This document shows positions 36,070-47,733 of a DNA stretch of 64,000 nt, piece by piece (position 1 is the stretch's first letter; every line of letters starts with the position of its first letter). This stretch comes from Sclerotinia nivalis (Eukaryota > Ascomycota > Leotiomycetes > Helotiales > Sclerotiniaceae): contig JAPEIS010000012.1 of NCBI GenBank assembly GCA_029531795.1, positions 434,001-498,000 on the forward strand, read 5' to 3'. A program made the position numbers and the translations under genes. Below the pieces are notes generated by a model. That model saw only the letters and a list, made by a program, of their open reading frames with translations. It was not told the origin of the DNA and did no database searches.

Positions 36070-36074
36070 AATGT

Positions 36075-37462
36075 AAATAACAATAGATTAGGGGTTGTAT
36101 ACAATGGGTATACAAAAGGACTAGTGAAAACGATTGATTATTCTGAAAGGGAAGGCGAAGCCTTTTCCTTATATTTAATTATGAAGGATTATATAATCTA
36201 ATGCCTATGAACTAGCTACGTATATGGCCCTAGCAATCCAACTTTCTCACAATACATGAGATTGGGAATGGAAGGGGGGAGGGATACGATATATGGAGTT
36301 GAGGATGGAATAGGGAGGGATACGCATTGCAATTACAATTGTAGTAAATCTAGCAACTCTAGTAACTCTGGTAATTTTCATCTTTATTCTATCATCTATT
36401 ATCTATACGCAGGTAAACTTTGTGAGATGTTGTGAAATGTGAGAGGAGTGAAAGGAGTGACTGGGTATCGAGTACGAATTATTCGATATTTGATATATCT
36501 GTATATTCAATATATCTCTCTCTAAAACGTATCAATCAATACTCTATATATACATTCGCCATCACACTCTTGGAAGTTATAAATATTATCACCATATCAT
36601 GCGATATCAATACTCGTAAATACAAGATTAGTTAATTATCTAGACAACCAAATAAACACCACGACACACACCAGCTTTCTCCTCTTCTCTCCTCTCCCTC
36701 ACACGAATATAAAAATATAAACAAATAACGATTTTTCACTCCAAAAATACATAGGTAAATAATATCACACAGTTCAGAAAGCCCAGAAAGCCGCGAATAT
36801 AATCTTATTGTGTGCTGATTTGGTTTAATATTCTGAAATTTATTCTGAAATTCATCCCGAAATATTGTCTGGACGCACATGAACACGAAATCGATTTGAT
36901 GCTCAGAACGCGATTGATTTGTTATAATTACTTATACCGTCTTCATCAATTTGTATGGGGTAAATGATAGAGAGGATGAGGGGATTAGTGACCAACTCGC
37001 GGGAGGAGAAATTTCAACGTGACGAGTGTTCAATGGTGGTCTTTCTGGTTGAGAGCGATACAGTGCACGTCAACCGCAGAAGCGTCCTTAGAATGCGGAC
37101 ATGTGGTTTATTTAACTTTATTCACTTGTGTTGTTGAATCAAATGTTGAGAAACAAACGTAAAGAAAGGGATATGGAAATAATATCATTGTTGCAGGCCC
37201 CAGATAAACCAGTGGAAAACCCTCATATATCCTTGATATATCGTTAGATAGTCAATATATTCTGTTTATGCTGATATAATTCATCCTTAGATCATCCTTA
37301 ACAACCGCAATTTCTATTTAAAATCCCGCGCACGCTCAAATAAACCCCATGATTCAATCGAAAATGTAACCCATGCTCCCTGATAAGTAATTTCTCCCAT
37401 GAATAAACCGTCCCGAAAACTAACTCCTCTCCATAAGTAATTCCTCAATATAACATCCCCTA
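36075..37462. other. AT-rich intergenic region, nothing recognised
   Basis: The stretch has several purine-rich patches (GGGGGGAGGG near 36275) and ATAT-rich DNA around 36480-36560. I can support no gene. Its right end is the 3' flank of the SET gene. Confidence 0.5.
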
Positions 37463-40057
37463 TCACAACCTTTCCATCTTCGGCATCTTTCCTTGAGCAT
37501 TTTCCTCAGCACATTGCACACATCCACATCCATCATCACCACCAAACCACTTAGTCAAAGCCATTCTCACCGCCATTCTAAAAGGGCTCATGGATCCATT
37601 TTCCGACTGGCCAATAGCCAACTTTGGGTTATGTCGGTAATCATCTTCCGAGTAATCGCCCATAGGATCACCGAGATAGCTAATTGTTAACTCCTCGCCC
37701 GCCTTGATATCTCTATCCGCCTTGCAAACAACACTACTACTTCCCGGTTTCATCAACTTCTGATTTTGTCCTTCCCCGGCCACGAGCATTGATACGTTAT
37801 CTGCTCCGTTGGAACATGTGCCTTTCCAAATAACGTTGTGCCTGCAACTATGGTTAAAGAATATATAGCTAGGACTCAGCACAATCAAGTGCGCATTTTT
37901 GCCCTGTCCAAACCTAGAGTGTGTAGATGCTGAGGGACGAGCAGGCATCGATAGACCAGCAATGTTGATTATGCTCGTATTGGCGTTATTCAACATGCGC
38001 CAGTACATGGTCTGAATGAGTTCTGGCGTCCATATGTTTGCGAGAAACTTGGTTTTTCCTCCGTGGATCTTCTTCACTGGAGAGAAGATGTCAATGCCAA
38101 GCTCGAGTAGGATGCGTGTAGGTGCCACGACGTTGTCCTGATAGGACCAATTGCAACCATGACTGGCTTGCTTGTCATTACTGGCGTAATTGGCTGTCAA
38201 TCTTGCCACCAATGGATGTTGCAAAGGGTTTTTCTGTGGTATCGAATCTTTTAACCAGCCGGGTGTGCTGAGGACGATGCAGACCACGCGCAAAAACATG
38301 ATAGGGTCCCAATCAGTTTGAAGCGAGCCAGCGTTATAGAGCCAGCTGAAATCGATACCGCACTGAATCTTATGATAACTTCCGACGGCGATGTCGTGAC
38401 AGCCCTTGGAGCAAAATGACACTTTACATCCGCATGATGGTCGGTAAATCTGGGATGGAAACATGAAAGGCGGAATAAGGGCAGCGTGACATGCGTCACA
38501 AAACTGTCCAGTCGAGGGTGCAATATCGGAAACACATGCATATGACTTGTCGATTAAAATTGACTCGCCTTCTGCGATATCGTGCTTGGCGAAGATACCG
38601 AGCGGTCCAACATCTACGTCCTTAGGAAGGCTAGAAAGTGATTTAAATGTAGATGCTGTGCCTGGAGATCCAAAAACCACAGGTCGAACTTCTGCATTGG
38701 AGGATCCAAACTTGGAGTTGACTTGTCTGACCAAACGAGGTGTTCGAACAAAAAGTTTTGGAGCCATCCATGGGTATTTCTTCTGATATATCAATCCTGG
38801 ACGACTGGATGCAATAATATTGAGAACACTTCCGTCCTTCGCATCTTCCACTGTTTCGTTATGTCTATTCTTGAAAGATTGAAGCAAATTGGCTCTGAGA
38901 TCGAGTAATTCGAAATCATCAGGAAAATCCTCGAGAGCAAGTTTAACCACCGTCAGACCATCCCAAAATGCCGCACAATGTAGTAATCCTTGAACTAAAC
39001 AGCGATAAGCACTAACATGCATCCACCTCAGCTCGTCAATGATTATTGGGACAGAGGATGTGCAAAGTCGGGAAGAAACCGCGGTGAATACTGAGCGGGA
39101 GAGTTCGGATTGTTCGGGAGTAATGGTTTGGAGACCGGCCTTGAGGAGAAGAAGAGCACGATACGCGTAATGGGATGAGGTTTCACTAAAAGCGAGTTTG
39201 GCATCAAGTTTAGAGAGGTCGATGTAGAAGTAGGGATCATGTGGCGCGAGAGTCATGTCGTGGACAAGTGCCTTACGGTAGAGAATAAGGTTATCAAGCT
39301 CATTCTGTTGGATAATTAGTTAGTTAATGCAGTGAAGAATGTGGGGGTTACCCGCCTCCTTTTGAAGATCGATGGATATCTCAGTGACTCGATCAAATTG
39401 ACAAGTTCCAGTCCATTCATGACGGATTTTAATATCCTCTGGGCGTTCTGTGATGGCGATTGGTACGCCTTTCATCTTAAAATCAGCTACAGTAGTTGGG
39501 CTAGCACTACCAAGCGCCTCAACCGGATCAGTGATAACTGCAGATGCGACATCAAGGTCGATTGAACCGGGCTCCTTTACTTGTGTGAGTGCTGACTCTA
39601 AGGCTGCGGGCAAAACCTCTTCCGATCCTTTGTCAGACGAGTCAGACGTTGCAATCGTCTCTGGTGGTGGAGTCAATTCCTTTATCAAGTCTCCTTTGAT
39701 GTCTTCGGTATGCTGAGCTCTCAAATCTTCTAGTACTTCCTTATCCTTTGCAGATTCCGACTTGTCGCCAGGGATAGATTCAAGAGTCGCATTCTTCCAT
39801 AGCGGGGAAGCAAGTTCAGCCTTCTCCTCAGTTCTGACCTTGACTTGAATAGTGGGCTCGTCATCATAAAGTGACGCAAAGGTTAACGCCAATTTTCTCT
39901 TAAACTTTGCCGGGCTCGAGGTTCGAATGACGAGGCCAGGAGGATTTGGCATAATGGCTTCTTGACCACATAGAAATGCAGGAGGTGTGTCGATCGAGTT
40001 GACTTGGACAAAGGAACGTTGGGTGGTGGGATCGGACATTGTTGATATAATTTCCAT
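37463..40057 (-). CDS. SMYD-like SET and MYND-type zinc-finger protein
   Basis: Proposed exons are complement(join(37463..39304,39356..40057)), 847 aa. The N-terminal third is low-complexity and acidic. From about residue 230 an Arg/Leu-rich TPR-like helical region starts (NELDNLILYRKALVHDM). The split SET domain begins around VGPLGIFAKHDIAEGE. A MYND-like cysteine cluster follows (FCDACHAALIPP, then CGCKVSFCSKGCHDIAVGSYHKIQC). The SET core has SPSYIFFNHSCRHNV and IKAGEELTISYLGD, and a post-SET CGCVQC ends the protein. The family methylates lysine; the target is unknown. The 51-bp intron has a good AACTAAC branch and CAG acceptor, but the only donor that keeps frame is GC (GAG|GCGGGT); a GT donor four bases on would give early termination. 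The start could also be 40039. Confidence 0.8.
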
Positions 40058-43000
40058 TGAAGATATTATGTTCAGAGTGAATCAATAGATGAGCAAATGA
40101 CCAGGTTAGGAAGAAGAATTGTAGTGTTTGTTAATGATAGATAAATGGATAATAAGATATCAAAAGTGTGGATGGATCTAGATAGAAATGAATCAGCCCT
40201 GGCAAAGAGGAGAAATGCAGGACCATGTTTGAAGGAAGCAAACAGGGAAAAATGATTGTCAATATAAGTGCGAAGTAATTGTGGGTGCTTGCGACGAACC
40301 TCTCGTTTGCAGTACCAGATGGGAAGCCGCAGAATGCAGGTTTCCTTATGCGCTGGTTAATAAAGCCTGGTAGACTGATAAGTCTGGTGAGGATGTCGAA
40401 AGAAATGATGAAATGGTAGGAATCAAAGGCTTGACTAGTAGTGTTGGGAGAACTAAGGTAGAGGGATAATGTGAAAACAAATAGTTTGGGAATAGCTTTG
40501 CCATAAATAACTTGTTTTGATATGACTGTAAGTGCAAGATGTAAGTAAAAATAAGAGTTGTTGAAGTTTTCTTCTGTATTGAAGACTTACGGAAGTTGTA
40601 AGTTTGGCTGCTTATCTCAAAAGATCCAGCCATCTCTGGAGGTAACGCGGTCCTTAAATAGAGATTGAGTGCTTTGGGAGATGAGGGGTCGGCGGGGAGC
40701 GGGGGGTTGCACTTCACTAACCCTGGACTTCTGAATTCACCCCATCAAAAGAATGATTACATCCCCGCTATTTCGAGTGCGATTGTGTTGAGAATGGCGA
40801 CAACAAGATAGCATGGCCCTACGAACAACAGCAAGGCCCGAACTCCAAATATTGACACTGTCAAAAATAGCTTAAAGGACAATATACCATAGTCAAAGAT
40901 GCCATAAAATCATACAACATCTTGATGACTCAGGTGATGACTCAATAGGGGCTACTCGCTGAAGTAGATGCAACTAATCAGTGACAGTATGAACACCTGG
41001 AACTATAACCAGAAAATGCTCCTTGTTTAAGCGACAATAGCATCGCGAAACTTCGACAGTGAAAAGGTCCACGCAGTCTTGTTACCCCGCAGTTATAATA
41101 AATAAGCATGATGAAAAGAATTTATACTCCTATATGCAATATTTTAGGGTCTCAAACCCTTATAGATCCATTCTCAGGAAAGGTGATCCATATTCAAAGT
41201 CGCGAATTTATCTGCACTGGTAATAGATCTGGGAATGGAGTATTCACATCAAAACAACCACCAGTCGCGCCTGCTTTTCGTGATATTAGGTATAACTCTT
41301 GTTGAAAACTATAACAACACGACTAGAATTACTGATGACAACAATCATAGTGAAGACTAATCACTAAAGTGGCTTTTAGATGAGATATTGCCATGTTCTA
41401 ACGGAGGTTCGAGATATTTTTAGGTCAAAATGAAATAGACAATACAAGATGATAAGGCCTCTGTAAATCGCAGTACTATCAAATCTTTCGTTGATGCAAA
41501 ACTGTAAGCAAAAACCTTACCTAAGATTAAGAAAATCGAGCAATCAGCTCAAGCCGTTCATCATCGTAAAAGTGAATAACTGCGAAAATGCTGACAAATT
41601 GCTGAAGATAAGGCTGAAACTGTTGCTTTCCTTGATCTGTTAAATGACAGTGAAAACAAGCAGAAAATTCAGTGTATAATTGGCATCTAAAGAGGAATAG
41701 AATCAATTGATATGGCAGCAAGAAAAAAAGTTGATATGGTTGTCCAAAACAAAGGATTCAGTTGACGAAAGTTGGCCACTAAAGTGATGAGGCGATACTA
41801 GTAGAAGTAACAAGAGCTGAAACTGACACAATTAATAAATTTAAATTGTTATGACCCTTCGCAGAAAACATTTGAGGAAACCAAGATACCCTAGGGTCAA
41901 AACTGAGCATAAATCGAAGTACTCTTCGCTTTGAAATTTGCGGAACATTGGTATTTCCAGAAGGCTACGACTGCCAACAGAATTAAAATGAAGTTTTTGG
42001 TAGCGACTTTCCACTGACTTTTCTCAATGGTTCTTATCAAAATGCAGCTTTTGCTTGAATTCGAGCATGAAACCTGCAGTAAAAATTATTCACTCGAAAA
42101 ATTTGGTACCATTTACAGCTATAGAAGATGTTGAATTGATAGGAGAGTGAGATCACACCAATAGACTTAAATTCTTTTCTGAGTAGTCCCCGATTGATGC
42201 AAGAAACCATCGTGCAACTCTGCAATATTTGTGGTCGGCACTCATTTGTAAAAATATAAAGCCAAGGTACATTTTTCCACACGATCATACACATACACCT
42301 CAAGGACGAGAGATACAGCAGTGTTGCAAGGTGCCAAGAATACACATAACACTTCCGTGACATGTTACGGGAGTTTATGGTAAGAGATGATGTGTCGACA
42401 TATCAGTCAAGTTATTTTGTGCGCACCGGATTGCCAAATGCTGATTAATCCTTTGAGGGGGTGTATCAGATTTGAGCAATTGGGTACGCATGGTGCTGTC
42501 CATTATAATTCCTACCCGACGGAAATAGAAGGATCATTCTAGGCAGTTAGGATTCGGACTTCGAATCTTGATTGGCTAGCCATCATTATGAAATCTATTA
42601 GTCCTTAGGGATCGATCCATATTAAGCTTGTGGTCGATCATGGGGTTAAACGGGTATAGTCAGGGCCGCGGTTAGAAAACTTTCTTATCCAGGGGCTCAA
42701 TGCTTGTACATCGTTAATACATCGTTGACGGCGGGCTGTCAAATGAGAAAACGGGTCGCCACGCCTCCGAGTGAACATCGAGGAAGGTAGATTACAAGAG
42801 CTTTGCAGAATTTAATAAACCAGGAGTGGCATATTATGTGATGATGTGTGAAACACACAGCTTCTGAGATCAAGTTTGTAGACGGATTTTCCGGATCGGC
42901 TCAACAAACTTCCGGCTTCAGCCGTAAGTGGATGGTGGCTCCTCCAACATGTTGGAGTAATTGCAACAGGAAATGTTACTCAGAGATCAACCCGTTATGC

Positions 43001-43479
43001 AAATATCCGATCACTTCCGCGGCAGTGGATTGAGATACCACCGCGATTGCTGCCGCCGCGTGAAGTCCAAGTCGCCGGTCTCATACGAGTAATAAGGGAT
43101 TGTGCGCAGTACTGGAGAATAAGGAAACAGACGTTCAATTCCTAGAGCTACTTGGCCGTAGGGAAGTGTTGAACCGAAGACTCGGATATCTAAACCAGTA
43201 CATTTGTACCAAATAACAGCTCAAAGTTATCCCAAAGGCAACTTAACTGCTATATCATTATGAACATAAATCCTAGCATAGAGATGAAAATACACCACAG
43301 AATTTGATATGGGGAAACGGGGCTAATCTTGTGTTAAGAGAGAAAAGATTTTCATACCGGAGATCTGGTCCAAGTAGACAGCGCGGCATTTACGACAGAG
43401 AGGAAAAGACGAGCATGCGCAGCTCCTAGATTCTAGGTTTGTTATCCTAATCATCCTGTCCCTTGTTTCATCTGATTTT
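40058..43479. other. Gene-poor region, about 3.4 kb
   Basis: I recognise no gene. Short frames (40346-40717, 42037-42363, both minus) lack motifs. Around 42400-43100 the base composition is less AT-rich and CGG/CCG triplets are common, for example near 43018-43065, but no coding frame extends through it. Confidence 0.45.
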
Positions 43480-45230
43480 TCAGACCTTGGACCTTTCTTT
43501 CGGCAACCAAACACTCTGCGCATTACACCAATGCTTCAAACCGACCAATCCCCACGCCATTCCTATTCCACTATTCTTGAACCCACCATACGGAACTTTC
43601 GCGCTTAGACAAAAGTGAGCATTCACCCACACACTGCCAGCTTGCAATCCCCTAGCCATCTTCTCAGCTCTTGCGACATCTTTGCTCCATACTGAGGATC
43701 CTAAACCTGTGATCGTATCGTTTACCCTATCTACGATATCCTCATCCGACCCGGTCCATTTGAGAACAGGAAAAATGGGACCGAAGGGCTCGAGTTGTAC
43801 GATTCTTTCGCTGTCAGGCGGATTATCGATGATGGTTGGATTGACGAAATATCCTTTATTCAGCGTCTCGTTCATCTTAATGCTGTCGTTTGAACCCCCA
43901 AAAGCGACTTTTAATCCATTTTTCTCGATGTCGTCATAGAAAGTTTGTATATTGTCCAGTTGCGCCTTGTTCTGCAGTGGTCCGACCCAGCTTGTAGGAT
44001 CAGCCCCAGGCCCGACCTTCAATTTGGAGACGTGAGATACAAGAGCTGAAAGGAACTGGTCATAAATGTCTGCATGAACGTAGAGGCGCTTTATATCCAT
44101 GCAAATTTGACCTGAGTTCATCAATGCGAGATGGGCGATCTGTTGATGCAGTGATCAGCTTAGTGTAAGGTGTGCAAAATGGGTCATCAGGACCCCATTT
44201 TTGCCATTTTCTCCAGGTCCGTTATATTTTTACTCGTTTGAAAACCAGGGATTTCATATAAACAAATAAAGTATTGATGCCCGGCTCCAGAAGCCTAAGC
44301 GGAGAGGGCAAGTCATAATCAGGAAACGGTCTCAAGGAACATACCTGTGGAACGACATTCGCAAGATCGACATCCTCACATACAATGCACGAGTCATTCC
44401 CACCCAATTCCAATGTGACACGCTTTAATGTTTTTGCACAGCTCTCCATTACCTTTTTACCAGTTTCAATACTCCCAGTGAATGCAATTTTGTCAATACC
44501 AGGATGAAGCGTACACAAAGGTCCAAATTCATGCCCACCACTCAACGCCTGCACAACTCCTGGAGGGAGGAATTTGTTTGCCAATTCGACTATCTTAAGC
44601 GCACAATATGGAGTATCAGGACTAGGCTTGATGATAATCGCATTTCCGGCCCACACCGCAGGTACTAGCTTTCCCATTGCAAGCAGGACTGGATAGTTCC
44701 AAGGTACCATTCCACAACCTACTCCGATCGGTACATATCTCACGCTTGCAATCATGGTATCGGTTTCTGTAACAACTTCTTCTGTGAGCAAAAGCTCCGT
44801 GGTTTCTCGAATCATGGCTAAACTCCTGGCGAACTCATCATGAGCGAGAAATTTTGCTTTTCCTTGTTCCGATATGAGCAAATCGACGAATTCGGACTCG
44901 TAGGATGCGTAGGAATCGGCGAAAGCTAGGAGAATATTGCGGCGTTCCGTGGTAGAGGTACGAGCCCAGGATTTTTGGGCTTTCTTCGCGGCGAGCACCG
45001 CATCATCGAGTTCCTTCTTGGTGGAAAGTGGAACGGGAGGATTTGCTTCGCCGGTGGCGGGGTTGATGCTATGTCTAGTTTGTGTTGTATTGCATAATTT
45101 TCCGTCAATTGTGTTTTCAAAGGTCTAGAAGGCCGTTAAAACAAATATCTTGCAACAAACGTGATGACCATCATATAAGGTTCAATCTTACCACAAAGTT
45201 CATTCTGTTCTCTGTTTCTTTTGACGCCAT
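43480..45230 (-). CDS. NAD(P)-dependent aldehyde dehydrogenase
   Basis: Three exons, complement(join(43480..44139,44345..45124,45192..45230)), 492 aa, normal for the superfamily. The general base Glu252 lies in VTLELGGND and the nucleophile Cys286 in NSGQICMD, 34 residues apart as in classical ALDHs. Cofactor and substrate motifs include GCGMVPWNYPVLLAMGKLVP, KPSPDTP, FTGSIETGK and the C-terminal EPFGPIFPV and PYGGFKNSGIG. It oxidises an aldehyde to a carboxylate; the substrate is not evident. There is no targeting signal, so it is probably cytosolic. The first exon codes only 13 residues. The second intron is 205 bp, long for the window, but its ends (CAG|GTATGT to CAACAG) are good and the phase is 0. 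Confidence 0.92.
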
Positions 45231-45951
45231 TTTAAACACAAAAATTAAACCTTCCAAAATTCCAGATAATTCAATTGGGGCTCGAATGATAAGTTAATGT
45301 GAATACAGCATCGACAAGATATCTTTACTCGGATGGGAAATATCACGATATATTCAGAACATGGGCAAAACCTGTACCCATCCGTGGAGGCACTACCCCC
45401 ACCCGTTTAGGATTTGACATCTCACACAGACACGCTGAGGCGGGTTATAATTGGTTCTGATGCACTTCCCGGTACCACCATGTACTCGGGCCCAAATGTG
45501 AATTATCTCTCAATTGAACACAACAACACGTAATAAATATGGAAACACATGAACTTGTGCCCGTCTAAGAATGATTGTGTAAAATAGGGAAATACGCTTC
45601 TATGCAGGAGACTACCCACTGTATCTGCGTAATCTCAACCTCGCATATGTGGTGTAATTGTAACATTGTTCAATATGATATGACCACTATCTCAGACTTC
45701 TGATCCGATTGACGCCCATAATATGAATGTGGATTTTTTTGGGTAAGAAGTTACAACCAATAAAAGACTCTCAAGATAACAAGCTGAAGATTATTCATTC
45801 GGGAAGTTAAAATAGATCTTATGTACCGCATAAGTACTAATCGTGAAGTGAAGTCTGATTCGACCCACCGAGGTATCTACTCATCATCATTATAATATTA
45901 TAATCTTACATGACCAATTGTAACCCAAAACCATAAATTTTAAAACCCTAA
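45231..45951. other. Intergenic, nothing recognised
   Basis: This 720-bp AT-rich gap has no frame or repeat that I can support. It includes the promoter of the aldehyde dehydrogenase (immediately right of 45230) and the 3' flank of the rhodopsin-domain gene. Confidence 0.5.
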
Positions 45952-47733
45952 TTATCCCTTTCCCCCGCCCACTCTACTCATCCGCACACTACTAATCTTG
46001 GTATTGGTCGTCTTTGTGATCCCCATGCCCCAAGAGGGGTCTTCCTCACTACTTAGACTTCTCGCATCGCTCGTATCTCTAATTCTTCCTTTCCCTCCGC
46101 TCCATTTTGCTGCATGTTTGGATACCCGCTTACTTTGTGATCTCCCATTCAAATCCGCTGCTCGAGAATCTCGCTCGTGCCCAAGTTCCAAATCAATCTC
46201 ATGCGCCTTTCTATCATCATGTGGTTGCGAACTATCATCCGAAGTATCATCGAAAAGATCACTAGCCTTCTGTTTTCCAGTGATAACCGTTGTCGTAACT
46301 CCCGAATGCAAAGGTATATCATGCCTGGGTTTAAAACCCTCGATATCTTCTCCCGAGGTAGTAATCCTCGAACCTCCATCGTTCAAGCTCTTTTGCTTGA
46401 TATACCCACTACCCTTGGTATCCCCATAGACGCCCCAGGCGTTACTCGGATGGCTAGGTCCTTTTGTCGAGCTGCCGAACATCTTGGTTCGTGCAAAGAA
46501 ACTGCGGAAGAGAGGGCGCAGGGTGGCAACCGAGCAGGCTGTAATGCCGATACCTGTTTCCGCAGTAGACCAGATAGCTATATCGACGGTCGCAAAGAGG
46601 AAATCAGCTATGTTGGAGAGGTCGTGCAGGTACGGGATTCGAATTATGGTTGCGGTTGAGGCACTATTGTGGCATTCGCGTAAGTTTATGCTGGTCCGGC
46701 AGTGTAAAGTGGAACAGGGGTTTGGGTAGGCAAAAAAAAAAAGAAACCGAGAAGCACATACACAGCACCCATAGCTAGAATTATTGCCACACTGATCTTA
46801 TCTCTCGGCGTCATCTGTAAATTCCATACCACCCATATCGGAATGAGACTTAAAATCCAGTCCGTGGCGCAGGTTATAGCACTATATGCATATCCCGCAT
46901 CGACTGGAACATTGGCATTTATACACTTCCCTGTTCCACCCGTATACTTCGTCCAGAAATAGTTGGAAGGCTGACATTGGAAGATGAAGACGAGGAAATA
47001 AAAGATGCCTCCAATTTCGCACACCACGAGAGTACCGAGAATGATGTAGCGGTGCAGTGGCACATTTGAAAGGCGCAGGAGGAAAACTGCAATCGACAGC
47101 TTAAGGGCCATGTTGGAAACGACGTAGACGGGCTCGCATAGCCACCAATACTGAGGGGAATGTGAGTAAGGGTTTTAAAGAAAGAAAGATGCCATTTGAT
47201 GTTCAGATTGAATAAGCGAAAGAGCCTGGAGTACCCCCAGATGGACACATTCCAAGAACGAGGGAACCTCCTTGTTTTTCTCCGAGTTAGGTTCTCTGCA
47301 GTTGAACTGCTCGACCTTTTAAAAAGAGCCACCTATCATAACAACAATAGAGATGGAAATACCTTAAGACCAATTGGAACATGCTCGGCCGGAATATCCC
47401 AAACATGTTGACCACTTCCATAAGTTACAGCCAGGAGCGCGAATGAAGAATATACCAAAAAGAATGCCTTTTTGCAAACAAGTTAGCAAGCAGCACACAC
47501 ACCAATAGACACTATTCAATCATATGAATAAGGGAGATAAAACGAACCCAAGAAATAACAGCAAGAATGTCATCCCAACCAAAATTTTTGATAACAAACG
47601 CACGACAATATGTACGTAGCCAAACAGAAACTGTAGTCGACACGATAAAAAATATCACAACTGCTTGTATTTGTGGCCCTCTATTTGCGTGTGATTCGAC
47701 CTCGGCCCGTACCAATAACTCCAATGACTCCAT
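45952..47733 (-). CDS. Fungal rhodopsin-domain (PTH11/SAT4-like) membrane protein
   Basis: Four exons, complement(join(45952..46663,46762..47150,47363..47467,47548..47733)), 463 aa. Seven TM segments can be followed: IQAVVIFFIVSTTVSVWLR, ILAVISWAFFLVYSSFALLAV, WLCEPVYVVSNMALKLSIAVFLLRL, IILGTLVVCEIGGIFYFLVFIFQC, AITCATDWILSLIPIWVVW, ISVAIILAMGAVASTATIIRI and DIAIWSTAETGIGITACSVATL. The motifs GWDDILA, QCQPSNYFW and WSTAETGIGI are hallmarks of the fungal rhodopsin (SAT4) domain. A ~180-residue cytoplasmic tail is polar. There is no CFEM domain, so it is not a full PTH11-type receptor; the ligand and function are unknown. The introns are 98, 212 and 80 bp; the 212-bp one is unusually long but its ends join TM segments cleanly. 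Confidence 0.88.

Larger units (their letters stand above)
35088..36074 (-). mobile_element. Complete but internally deleted Copia-type LTR retrotransposon
   Basis: The element spans 35093-36069 (977 bp) and is flanked on both sides by the 5-bp target duplication AATGT (35088-35092 and 36070-36074). It has two 121-bp LTRs; the intact-looking copy has TGTTGGAA and TTCCAACA ends. The minus strand is coding: each LTR holds TATATAAG on that strand, a polypurine tract abuts the LTR at 35093-35213, and a primer-site candidate abuts the other LTR. The 735-bp interior is AT-rich and has only a lysine-rich gag-like remnant; no protease, integrase or reverse transcriptase motif remains. It must have moved using enzymes supplied in trans, or suffered the deletion after insertion. 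A Copia assignment comes from LTR ends, 5-bp duplication and primer site, and is inference. Confidence 0.85.

Noticed and set aside
46919..47332. 137-codon frame overlapping the rhodopsin-domain gene
   Set aside because: It reads through the 212-bp intron and then out of frame through the TM exon; the spliced receptor explains the region better.
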